Both the position numbers and the translations under genes were made by a program. A DNA stretch of 64,000 nucleotides from Amycolatopsis sp. 195334CR (GTDB lineage: Bacteria; Actinomycetota; Actinomycetes; Mycobacteriales; Pseudonocardiaceae), in the NCBI RefSeq assembly GCF_017309385.1, contig NZ_JAFJMJ010000004.1, positions 517,447-581,446 of the forward strand. Direction: 5' to 3'. The notes beneath the pieces are model-generated. The model saw only the letters and a list, made by a program, of their open reading frames with translations, was not told the origin of the DNA and did no database searches. Each line of letters begins with the position of its first letter. Positions within the stretch are counted from its first letter, which is position 1. Positions 1 to 7,386 of the stretch are shown here, piece after piece.

Positions 1-2759
1 TGCTGCGTCCCGACCTCACCGTCAGCCGCCGTGAGCTGCTCGACGGCGTCTGGGGCGACGAGCCGCCGGGCACCGGGGTCAAGGTGCTGCCCGGTTACGT
101 CTTCCGGCTGCGGAAGTCGCTGCGCGGGGACGAGCCGGTGATCGACAGCGACCGCGGCGGGTACCGGTTCGTCAGCCGCGGGGCCGAGGTGGACGTCGCG
201 CGGCTGGAGCCGATCGTCGCCGAGGCGGGGGCCGCGCGGCAGGCGGGCGACCTGACCGCCGCGGTCGGGGCCTACGCCCGCGCGCTGGACCTGTTCACCG
301 GGGAACCGCTGGCCGGGCTGCCGGGCCCGTTCGCCGAGGGGCAGCGCCGCCGGTTGACCGAGCGCCGCACCGAACTGGCCCGCGAGAAGCTGGACGGCCA
401 GATCCGGCTGGGCTGGTACGCCGACTCGATCGACGAGCTGGCCGTGCTGATCGCGGCGAACCCGTACAGCGAGCCGCTGGTCGCGCTCCAGCTGCGCGCG
501 CTGTACGGCAGTGGCCGCCAGGCCGACGCGCTGGCCGCCTTAGAAGCGCTCCGCCGCAGGCTGATCGACGACCTCGGGCTCGAACCGGGCGAGCAGGTGC
601 GCCGGGTGCAGGAGGCGGTGCTGCGCGGGGACGACGAGCTGGCGGAGATCGGCGAACGGCCCGCGCACCGGCCGGTACCGCCCCGCCGGATCCGCGACGA
701 ACTGCCCAACGACCTCGGTGAACTCACCGGCCGCGAACGGGAGCTGGCCGCGCTGACCGCCCCGGGTGACCAGGACGCGGTCGAGGTGCGGGTGGTCGAC
801 GGGGTGGCCGGGGCCGGGAAGACCGCGCTGGTGGTGCGCGCGGCGCGGTCCTTGCGCGAGCGCTGCCCGGACGGCAGCCTCTACGTCACGCTGCACGGGC
901 ACAGCGACGGCCACGAGGCGCTGGAACCGGCGCGCGTGCTCCGGCGGCTGCTGCGCGCCGTCGGTGCCGACGACACCACCCCCGACGACCTCGACGAGCT
1001 GGCCGCCTCCTGGCGGGCGGCGACCGCTTCGCTGCGCCTGCTCCTGGTGCTCGACGACGCCGCCGGTGCCGAGCAGGTGCGCCCGCTGCTGCCCGCCGGT
1101 CCGGGCAGCCGGGTGCTGGTGACCAGCCGCCGCCGGCTGGCCGGGCTGGACGTGACCGGCCGGGTGTCGCTGGGGCCGCTCGACCCGGACCAGGCCGAGG
1201 ACCTGCTGCACCGGCTGGTCGGCGGCAGCAGGGCGGCCGCCGAGCGCGACGCGGTGCGGGAGCTGGCGCGGTTGTGCGGCCGGTTGCCGCTCGCGCTGCG
1301 CATCGCCGGGTCCCGGCTGCAGAACCGTCCGATGTGGACGTTCGAGTACCTGGTCTCCCGGCTGGCCGACGACGGGAACCGGCTGGGCGAGCTGACCGCC
1401 GAGGACCGCAGCGTGGAGACCGCGTTCCGGCTGTCCTACCACCAGCTGCCCGCCGGGCAGCGGCGCGCGTTCCGGGCGCTGGGCCTGGCCACCGCCGCCG
1501 AGCTGGACGAGCTGGCCCTGTCCGCGGTGCTCGGCCGCCCGCTCGCCGAGGCCGGGCGGCTGCTGGAGCACCTGGTGGACGTGAACCTGGTGCAGGAGAC
1601 CGTGCCCGGCCGGTACCGGCTGCACGACCTGGTCGCGGTGTACGCGCGGCGGCTCGCCGCCGAGGACCGGGCCGAGGCGGACGCGGTGCGGGCCGGGTTG
1701 TTCCGGCTGCACCTGGCCGCCGTCCGGTGTGCCGGTCGAGGTGGCATCGCGCGCCTGCCCGCCGAGCCCGGGCCGTTCGAGCGCCGCGAGGACGCGCTCG
1801 CCTGGCTCGACACCGCCGGTGATCTGGCGGACGTGGTCGCCCACGCGGCCGGGACCGGGCACCCGGACCTGGCCTGCCGCCTCGCCGAGGGCGCGGTCGA
1901 CTACCTGGTCCGGCGCGGTCGCTACCACGAGTGCCGGGCGGCGATCGAGGCCGCGCTGCCGGTCGCCGCCCGCGCCGACGACCCGCGGACGACGGCGATC
2001 CTGCGGTTCTGCCTGGGTTACGCGCACCTCGTGCGGGGCGAGGTCGACCGCGCGCGGGCCTGTTTCGCCGAGGGCCAGGGTGACCGGGGCACCGAGGCGA
2101 GGGCACGCGGCTGCCGGGCGTTGATCGACGGGCTGATCGACCGGAACCAGGACGTGGCGGGCGAGCTGGCCGAGGTGCTCGCGCTGGCCGTCGACCTGGA
2201 CGACGACTGGCTGGCCGAGCGCGCCACCTCCACGCTGGGATACCTGCACCTGCGGGCCGGACGGCCCGAGGAGGCACTGGAGCACACCGAACGCGCCCGC
2301 GTGCTGGGGGAGAAGCTGGAGAACCCGCACATCGTCGGCGAGGCGTTGTGCCACATCGGCAGCATCCACCTGCACGTCGGCCGGTTCGCCGAGGCCGCGG
2401 TCGCGTTGCGGGAGAGCGTCGAGCTGGCCGAGCGGATCTCCGACTTGCTGCTGCTGCCGGGCTGCCTGACCAGGCTCGGCACGGCCGAGGAGGGGCTCGG
2501 CCACCTCGGCGTCGCGCTCGACCGGCACCACCAGGCCCTGGGCCTGCTCAGTGAGCAGTACCCGGCGCTCTTCGAACTGGAGATCCGCGTCCGGCTCGGC
2601 AACACCTACCTCGCCGCCGGGCAGCCGGCGCTGGCGCGCAGGCAGTTCGAGGTGGTGCTCGCGCGGGAACACCCGGCCAATTCACTCGACGAGCGGCAGC
2701 ACGCCCTCGACGGCCTCGACCGGTGCGCGGCCGCCGAGGCCGCCGTTCACTCCTCGTAG
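1..2759 (+). CDS. AfsR/SARP-family pathway regulator with NB-ARC and TPR domains, 5' end missing
   Basis: Large SARP transcriptional activator. The reading frame is open from base 3, and the first bases encode the second half of an OmpR-type winged helix (RRELLDGVWGDEPPG, then GYVFRLRKSL), so the true start lies left of the window. A bacterial transcriptional activation domain follows (about residues 35-190, counted from the GTG at 84). Then comes an NB-ARC ATPase with Walker A GVAGAGKTAL (about 238-247) and Walker B-like LRLLLVLDDA (about 318), and a C-terminal half of TPR-like helical repeats. This order is that of AfsR-type regulators. It ends 13 bp inside the convergent cupin gene. A TTA leucine codon at 540-542 suggests bldA-dependent translation. 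SARPs usually activate their own cluster; that role here is inferred from position. Confidence 0.93.
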   Translation, partial: LRPDLTVSRRELLDGVWGDEPPGTGVKVLPGYVFRLRKSLRGDEPVIDSDRGGYRFVSRGAEVDVARLEPIVAEAGAARQAGDLTAAVGAYARALDLFTGEPLAGLPGPFAEGQRRRLTERRTELAREKLDGQIRLGWYADSIDELAVLIAANPYSEPLVALQLRALYGSGRQADALAALEALRRRLIDDLGLEPGEQVRRVQEAVLRGDDELAEIGERPAHRPVPPRRIRDELPNDLGELTGRERELAALTAPGDQDAVEVRVVDGVAGAGKTALVVRAARSLRERCPDGSLYVTLHGHSDGHEALEPARVLRRLLRAVGADDTTPDDLDELAASWRAATASLRLLLVLDDAAGAEQVRPLLPAGPGSRVLVTSRRRLAGLDVTGRVSLGPLDPDQAEDLLHRLVGGSRAAAERDAVRELARLCGRLPLALRIAGSRLQNRPMWTFEYLVSRLADDGNRLGELTAEDRSVETAFRLSYHQLPAGQRRAFRALGLATAAELDELALSAVLGRPLAEAGRLLEHLVDVNLVQETVPGRYRLHDLVAVYARRLAAEDRAEADAVRAGLFRLHLAAVRCAGRGGIARLPAEPGPFERREDALAWLDTAGDLADVVAHAAGTGHPDLACRLAEGAVDYLVRRGRYHECRAAIEAALPVAARADDPRTTAILRFCLGYAHLVRGEVDRARACFAEGQGDRGTEARARGCRALIDGLIDRNQDVAGELAEVLALAVDLDDDWLAERATSTLGYLHLRAGRPEEALEHTERARVLGEKLENPHIVGEALCHIGSIHLHVGRFAEAAVALRESVELAERISDLLLLPGCLTRLGTAEEGLGHLGVALDRHHQALGLLSEQYPALFELEIRVRLGNTYLAAGQPALARRQFEVVLAREHPANSLDERQHALDGLDRCAAAEAAVHSS
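540..542 (+). other. TTA leucine codon (possible bldA control point)
   Basis: The in-frame codon at 540-542 of the SARP gene is TTA, in the context gcc gcc TTA gaa gcg. It is the only in-frame TTA I noticed in any real gene of this window. In streptomycetes and relatives TTA is read by the bldA tRNA, and its presence in pathway regulators ties production to development. The codon is seen directly; the regulatory meaning is inferred. Confidence 0.8.
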
Positions 2760-3205
2760 GTGATGGCGTACCGCGCGGCGATCGGGTTGATCTTCACCGG
2801 GTCCAGCGCGCCCCCGGTGAGCACGGCGGGCCCGGCCTCGAACAGGTCCTCCAGGTAGTGCTCCCAGCCGCCCGGTGAGGAGATCTGCAGCACCCGGGGC
2901 GGCGGCTGCGAAACGGCTCGCAGCGCGTGCGGCACGCCGTGCGGCAGCAGCACGAAGCTCCCCTTCCCGGCGACGTGGGACTCGTCGTCGAAGTCGATCC
3001 CGAGTTCGCCGTCGAGCACGTAGATGCACTCGTCGGCCTCGTGGTGGGTGTGCCGGGGGATGTCGCGGGCCAGGGTGACCTCGAGCAGGGAGAAGCGGGT
3101 CTCGGTGTCCCCGGTCATCGCCTTGACCGAGAACGCGGGCGGCAGCGCGACCCGGCCCGGCCTGGCCTGACCGGGTTCGAGCAGGAGGAAGCGGTCCTTC
3201 GGCAT
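2747..3205 (-). CDS. small cupin-domain protein
   Basis: Predicted single-domain cupin of 152 aa. Cupin motif 1 is PRHTHHEADECIYVLDGELG (His-x-His, Glu, Gly), and motif 2 ends in FVLLPHGVPHAL with the later His. These residues would bind one metal, so an oxygenase, isomerase or sensor role is possible; the substrate is unknown. The ATG at 3205 is chosen because a good ribosome site (GAGAGGG) lies just upstream; the longer open frame to 3412 is not cupin-like and runs through the TetR gene. It is divergent from the TetR gene at 3270 across a 64-bp gap holding a palindrome, so it is the likely TetR target. Its 3' end overlaps the SARP gene. Confidence 0.85.
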   Translation of the reverse strand: MPKDRFLLLEPGQARPGRVALPPAFSVKAMTGDTETRFSLLEVTLARDIPRHTHHEADECIYVLDGELGIDFDDESHVAGKGSFVLLPHGVPHALRAVSQPPPRVLQISSPGGWEHYLEDLFEAGPAVLTGGALDPVKINPIAARYAITYEE

Positions 3206-3224
3206 GGGGTACCCTCTCGATGAA

Positions 3225-3247
3225 GTGGAAACGGACTCCGATTCCAC
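3225..3247. promoter_or_regulatory. 23-bp palindromic operator for the adjacent TetR regulator
   Basis: The inverted repeat has 11-nt arms GTGGAAaCGGA and TCCGaTTCCAC around one central base, with 10 of 11 positions complementary. It lies between the divergent cupin and TetR starts, 19 bp from the cupin ATG and 22 bp from the TetR GTG. Size, symmetry and location are typical of a TetR-dimer operator controlling both genes. Confidence 0.72.
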
Positions 3248-3269
3248 ATTAACCCCGGGAGGTCGGTCG

Positions 3270-3827
3270 GTGTCAACGGAACGCAGGCCCCGCGCCGATG
3301 CCGAGCGCAACCGGACGCGGGTGCTCGAAGCGGCCCGCGAGCTGTTCGCCGACCGCGGGGACGAGGTGCAGCTGCCGGAGATCGCCCGCGCCGCCGGGGT
3401 CGGGGTGGGCACGGTCTACCGGCACTTCCCGGACCGGCGGGCCCTGGTCGAGGCCGCCGCCGAGGCGCGGTTCGCCGAGATCGGGCAGTACGCGCGGTCG
3501 CGGTGCCTCGACGGGCGGTCCGGCCTGGCGCGCTACCTCCGGCACGTCGGGAAGGTGCTGTCCGAGGACCGGGGCCTGTCCGCGGCGATCGAGTCGGCCC
3601 GGAGCGCGCCGGGCAGCGAGCCACGCGGGGACGCGCGGTCCGGGCTGGAAGCGGTGGTGGCGCAGGTGATCGCGCGGGACCAGGAGGCGGGCGTGCTCCG
3701 CGAGGACTGCACGGTCGCGGACGTGTACCTGCTCGTCGGGTGCCTCTCCGCGGTGATCCGCACCGGCAGCGGTGACTGGCGCCGCTTCGTCGACCTCGCC
3801 CTGGACGGCCTCCGCCCCCGGGGGTGA
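3270..3827 (+). CDS. TetR-family transcriptional repressor
   Basis: TetR-type regulator of 185 aa. The N-terminal helix-turn-helix is clear: RVLEAARELFADRG, then LPEIARAAGVGVGTVYRHF at about residues 36-55, followed by an all-helical ligand and dimer domain. I chose GTG 3270 because the gggagg ribosome site at 3257-3262 is correctly spaced; upstream in-frame ATG 3204 would put the operator inside the gene. It probably represses itself and the divergent cupin gene through the palindrome at 3225-3247. The ligand is unknown. Its link to the biosynthetic cluster is positional only. Confidence 0.9.
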   Translation: MSTERRPRADAERNRTRVLEAARELFADRGDEVQLPEIARAAGVGVGTVYRHFPDRRALVEAAAEARFAEIGQYARSRCLDGRSGLARYLRHVGKVLSEDRGLSAAIESARSAPGSEPRGDARSGLEAVVAQVIARDQEAGVLREDCTVADVYLLVGCLSAVIRTGSGDWRRFVDLALDGLRPRG

Positions 3828-4210
3828 ACACCGTTTAGTGGGACATTTCGGCCGCGAGTGTCATCCGGTATTGCACTTGCCATTCCGGGCGAACCGCGAT
3901 ACGTGCGGCCTGACCAGTGAACTCCCGGCAGCTGCACAGATATTCATCGATGCCTGAATCGCCCGAACGGACGAGTCATTTATCACTGGTTGCGGTGAAG
4001 AGTTTTCCGTTGCTAGGGTTAGTTTGTTGGTTTACGCCGAAAGTGCGAGAAAAACTGGGGTCTAGTCGTATGCCGAGCTTGTCGTAGCGCCTTTTCCGGA
4101 CAAGCGCACATCGTTTCCTTTGCCGACCGGAATTGTGGCGCCCGGCTCGGGTGACCATTTGTTCCCTTGTCCTTCCTGTCCTGATGTCTGAATATCCTCA
4201 TGGAGTGCTG
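3828..4210. other. intergenic leader region upstream of the ParB-like regulator
   Basis: A 383-bp non-coding stretch, more AT-rich than the surroundings. It holds a candidate promoter (3990-4019) and, in the inferred long 5' leader, two copies of a TTTGTTYCC-like element (4111-4120 and 4158-4167) that resemble elements upstream of the 11175 operon. I see no RNA gene and no convincing terminator after the TetR gene. Confidence 0.5.
3990..4019 (+). promoter_or_regulatory. candidate promoter for the ParB-like regulator/AT/TEII operon
   Basis: TTGCGG (3990-3995), 18-bp spacer, TAGGGT (4014-4019). The sequence TTTCCGTTGCTAGGGT at the -10 end matches TTTCCGGTGGTAGTGT before the large operon (11015-11030) at 13 of 16 positions, which supports a shared cluster promoter type. 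By eye only. Confidence 0.35.
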
Positions 4211-5236
4211 ATGGTGCAGCCGGGTCGCCCGCCGGGTGGCGGGGTTCGTGGTGAGTCCGGGGCGTGCGCGGACTGGGTGCGGGCTGAGCTGGAGGGTTGC
4301 CCGGTGGAACTGGTGGAGGTCGCGGGCTTGTCGGCGTCGGGATGGGTGCGCAGCGGGGGCGAGGACGGCGCCCACGTCGGCCTGCTCGCGGACGCGGAGG
4401 CGGAATTGCCGCCGATCGTCGTGCACGGTCCGTCGATGCGGATCATCGACGGGGTGCACCGGGTCCGCGCCGCCGTGCGCCGCGGGTGTTCCCGGATCGC
4501 CGCGGTGCGGTATTCGGGCAGCGCGGAGGACGCGTTCGTGCTGTCGGTGTGGTTGAACCGCGCGCACGGGCTGCCGCTGGGCCGCGGGGACCGGCGGGCG
4601 GCGGCCGAGCGGATCCTCGCCTCGCACGGGCACTGGTCGGACCGCCGGATCGCGGCGGCGGTCGGACTGGCCGCGGGCACCGTGGCCGGCTTGCGCGCGT
4701 GTTCGACTGGGCAGAATGATCAGTTGGACAAGCGGGTGGGCCGGGACGGCCGCGGCCGCCCGGTGAACGCGGCGGTCGGCCGCCGCCTGGCCGGGAAACT
4801 GCTGGTGGAGGAGCCGGGCGCGTCGCTGCGCTCGGTGGCCCGCCGGGCCGGGGTCTCGCCCGCGACGGTGCAGGACGTGCGGCGGCGGCTGCGGGCCGGG
4901 GACGACCCGGTGCCCGCGCAGCGGCGCGGTTCCCGGCCCGCACCGGCGAGGCCGGGGCAGTCCTGGGTGGTCTCGGCCGCGGAGATGCGCCGGGCGCTGG
5001 AGCAGATGAAGCGGGATCCGGCGCTGCGGTTCAGCGAATCCGGCCGGATGCTGCTGCGCTGGCTGGACCGGCACGCCACCGGTATCGCCGAATGGGGCCA
5101 GCTGGTGCAGGCGGTGCCCAGCCACTGCCGCGCGCTGGTGGCGGAGTTCGCCAGGGTCTACGCGGCGGCCTGGGCGGATCTGGCCGGTTCGCTGGAGGAC
5201 AGCGGTTCGGCCGAGCTCGAGATCGCCCAGGGCTAG
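4211..5236 (+). CDS. ParB/StrR-like pathway-specific transcriptional regulator
   Basis: Regulator of 341 aa with a ParB-like N-terminal domain: PPIVVHGPSMRIIDGVHRV (about residues 66-84) is the ParB/Srx-type signature. Helix-turn-helix segments follow at WSDRRIAAAVGLAAGTV and ASLRSVARRAGVSPATVQDV. This layout is that of StrR-type activators found in many antibiotic clusters, which bind operators within their own cluster. ATG 4211 has a ggag ribosome site at 4202-4205; in-frame ATG 4184 has none. It is 72 bp upstream of the free acyltransferase gene and probably co-transcribed with it. Likely targets are promoters with shared leader elements such as the one before 11175, but this is inference. 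Confidence 0.8.
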   Translation: MVQPGRPPGGGVRGESGACADWVRAELEGCPVELVEVAGLSASGWVRSGGEDGAHVGLLADAEAELPPIVVHGPSMRIIDGVHRVRAAVRRGCSRIAAVRYSGSAEDAFVLSVWLNRAHGLPLGRGDRRAAAERILASHGHWSDRRIAAAVGLAAGTVAGLRACSTGQNDQLDKRVGRDGRGRPVNAAVGRRLAGKLLVEEPGASLRSVARRAGVSPATVQDVRRRLRAGDDPVPAQRRGSRPAPARPGQSWVVSAAEMRRALEQMKRDPALRFSESGRMLLRWLDRHATGIAEWGQLVQAVPSHCRALVAEFARVYAAAWADLAGSLEDSGSAELEIAQG

Positions 5237-5308
5237 GCGGCGAACCGGCCCACCTGGAGCACGAAGCCCCACCGAGCAGACCCACCGGACAGTGCCGAGG
5301 AGACCGTC

Positions 5309-6604
5309 ATGCTGCACCCGATCCCGCTGACCGGTGCCACCGCCGCGGAACTCGAGGACCGCACCGCCGCGCTGGCCACCGAGCTGGAGACCGCCGCCGG
5401 CGGGCTGGCCGCGGTGGCCAAGGCGGTGCCGGTCGACCCCGCGCACCGCCACCGGCGCTGCGTGCTCGCCTACGACACCGCGCACGCGCTCGCCACCGTC
5501 CGCGACCGGGACACCCGGTGGCTGCTGACCCGGTCACCGGCCGACGGCGAACCGGCCACCGGCACGCCGTCGGTGGCGGTGCTGTTCGCCGGGTTCGGCA
5601 AGCTGTCGGTGGTGCGCGGGTCCGATCTGTACGACCGGCTCGGCCGGTTCCGCGCGGTGGCCGACCGGCTCAGCGACCTGCTCGTGGCCGAGTTCGGCGT
5701 GGACCCCCGGCGGGCCATGTTCGCTCCCGCCGACGACCCGCGGTCCGCGGAGTACGAGGAACTGCTGCGCCGCAACACGATCGGGCACCCGGCGCTGTTC
5801 GTGCTGGAGTACGCGCTGCTGCGGGTGTGGCAGGACTGGGGTGTCGAACCGGCGACGATGCTGTCCCACAGCCTCGGCGAGTACGTCGCCGCCACGGCCG
5901 CGGGCGTGCTCGACGCCGAGGACGCGCTGCGGCTGATCGTGCGCCGCGCGCTGATGGTCGACGAACTGCCGCAGGGCCGGATGCTCGCGGTGTCGTTGTC
6001 CAGGGAAGGGCTGGAACCCTATCTGCGCGAAGGGCTCTGGCTGGCCGCGACGAACGGGCCGGACGTGAGCATCGCGGCGGGCGGCACCGCCGACACCGAG
6101 GAACTGCGGGCCCGGCTGACCGCCGACGGCATCCGGTGCGGGCTGCTCGACACCACCCACGCCTTCCACACGCCGAAGCTGGAGCCGGTGCGCCCGCGCC
6201 TGGTCGACCTGGCCGCGTCGATGACCAGGAAGCCGCCACGCCTGCGGTACGTGTCGTGCCTGACCGGGACCCGGCTGAACCCGCGGCAGGCCACCGATCC
6301 CGAGCACTGGGGGCGGCACATGTGCTCACCGGTGCTGTTCAACGAGGGGCTGCGCGCGCTGTGGCGCCGCCCGCCGGGGGTGGTGCTGGAGATCGGGCCC
6401 GAGCAGACGGCGCTGAACATGGCCACCCGCTTCCTCGCCTCCAGCGGCGCCGAACCGGCGCCCGTGGTGGCTTCGCTGGCACCGTCCCCGTACTGGGAGT
6501 CCGACACCGACAGCCTGCTGGCGGCCGCCGCGCGCCTGTGGCTGGAGGGCGTGCCGGTGAACTGGGACGCGATCCGCTCCGACCGGGCCGCGGCGGAGAA
6601 CTGA
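5309..6604 (+). CDS. free-standing acyltransferase (trans-acting AT derived from a cis-AT PKS domain)
   Basis: Discrete 431-aa PKS acyltransferase. The order is a KS-to-AT linker remnant (about 1-85), an AT core starting VAVLFAGFGKL, the active-site serine in LSHSLGEYVAA (SHSLG instead of GHSxG), the substrate motif HAFH, and a post-AT segment ending GVPVNWDAIR. Both linkers look excised from a modular PKS rather than FabD-like. HAFH is the malonyl-type motif, but discrete ATs can accept amino- or hydroxymalonyl-ACP (ZmaF of zwittermicin). A good aggag ribosome site precedes ATG 5309. The third megasynthase has a dead AT, so this enzyme probably loads that module in trans, plausibly with aminomalonyl-ACP from the operon at 59132-62647. 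The substrate is inferred. Confidence 0.86.
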   Translation: MLHPIPLTGATAAELEDRTAALATELETAAGGLAAVAKAVPVDPAHRHRRCVLAYDTAHALATVRDRDTRWLLTRSPADGEPATGTPSVAVLFAGFGKLSVVRGSDLYDRLGRFRAVADRLSDLLVAEFGVDPRRAMFAPADDPRSAEYEELLRRNTIGHPALFVLEYALLRVWQDWGVEPATMLSHSLGEYVAATAAGVLDAEDALRLIVRRALMVDELPQGRMLAVSLSREGLEPYLREGLWLAATNGPDVSIAAGGTADTEELRARLTADGIRCGLLDTTHAFHTPKLEPVRPRLVDLAASMTRKPPRLRYVSCLTGTRLNPRQATDPEHWGRHMCSPVLFNEGLRALWRRPPGVVLEIGPEQTALNMATRFLASSGAEPAPVVASLAPSPYWESDTDSLLAAAARLWLEGVPVNWDAIRSDRAAAEN

Positions 6605-6621
6605 GAACAGGAGTGCACGAC

Positions 6622-7386
6622 ATGGCCGGAACGACCCGCAATCCCTGGGTGCTCACCCCGCAGCCCCGGCCCGGCGCGGCACTGCGGCTGATCTGCCTGC
6701 CGCACGCGGGCGGCGGCGCGGCGGCCTACCGGGACTGGCCGGGCTGCTTCAGCAGTGACGTCGAGGTCAACCTGGTGCAGCTGCCCGGCCGCGAGAACCG
6801 GATGTTCGACACCCCGCACTCGCGGATGGACACCCTGGTCCCGGCGCTGGCCGAGCACCTCGCCCCGCTCACCTCGGGCCGGTACGCCCTGTTCGGGCAC
6901 AGCATGGGCGCGCTGGTGGCGTTCGAGCTGAGCCGGTACCTCCGCGCGGAGCGGCGGCCGGAGGTGCTGATCGTGTCCGGGCACCACGCCCCGCACCTGG
7001 AGTGCACCGGCCCGCACCGGCACGCGCTGTCGGAGGCCGAACTGGTCGAGGCGCTGCACGAGCTGGGCGGGCTGTCGGCCGAGGTGCTCGGCAACCCCGA
7101 GTACCTGAAGCTGGTGCTGCCCACCGTCCGCGCCGATCTGGCCGTGGTGGAGGAGTACACGTGGCCGGGCGGGGAACCGCTGACCCACGACCTGGTCGCG
7201 CTGGGCGGGGCCGAGGACCGGATGGTGCCGCCCGCCGACCTGCGCGCGTGGGAGCGCCACACCACCGCGCGGTTCAGCCACCGGATCTTCCCCGGCGGGC
7301 ACTTCTACCTGCAGGACCAGCTCGTCGACGTGCTCGACGAGGTGCGCCGCGCGCTCGTCCCGGCGGACCAGCGCGCGGCGCGGTAG
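6622..7386 (+). CDS. type II thioesterase
   Basis: Stand-alone alpha/beta-hydrolase of 254 aa of the RifR/GrsT editing thioesterase family. The hallmark start LICLPHAGGGAAAYRDW is present, the nucleophile is Ser94 in FGHSMGALVAFEL, and a late Asp (GGAEDRM) and His (FPGGHFYL) complete the triad. Such enzymes hydrolyse stalled or wrong acyl groups from PKS/NRPS carrier proteins. It lies 17 bp after the free AT, with the RBS acaggag before ATG 6622, so the two are probably co-transcribed. Its stop codon abuts the stop of the convergent A-PCP gene with no spacer or terminator. Confidence 0.93.
   Translation: MAGTTRNPWVLTPQPRPGAALRLICLPHAGGGAAAYRDWPGCFSSDVEVNLVQLPGRENRMFDTPHSRMDTLVPALAEHLAPLTSGRYALFGHSMGALVAFELSRYLRAERRPEVLIVSGHHAPHLECTGPHRHALSEAELVEALHELGGLSAEVLGNPEYLKLVLPTVRADLAVVEEYTWPGGEPLTHDLVALGGAEDRMVPPADLRAWERHTTARFSHRIFPGGHFYLQDQLVDVLDEVRRALVPADQRAAR

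Noticed and set aside
540..2672. Long minus-strand open frame (710 codons) opposite the SARP gene
   Set aside because: Composition is Arg/Gln/Gly-rich with no domain motif; it is the GC-driven shadow of the SARP gene.
3206..3412. Extended N-terminus for the cupin gene
   Set aside because: It would cover the operator and the TetR start; the sequence is Ser/Arg-rich and a good ribosome site lies before ATG 3205.
4701..4709. GTTCGACTG as a StrR-type half operator
   Set aside because: It lies inside the ParB-like coding sequence and the matching right half was not found at the expected distance.
5092..6621. Upstream extension of the thioesterase reading frame
   Set aside because: It runs through the AT gene in another frame and is Arg/Gly/Ala-rich; thioesterase homology begins only at ATG 6622.
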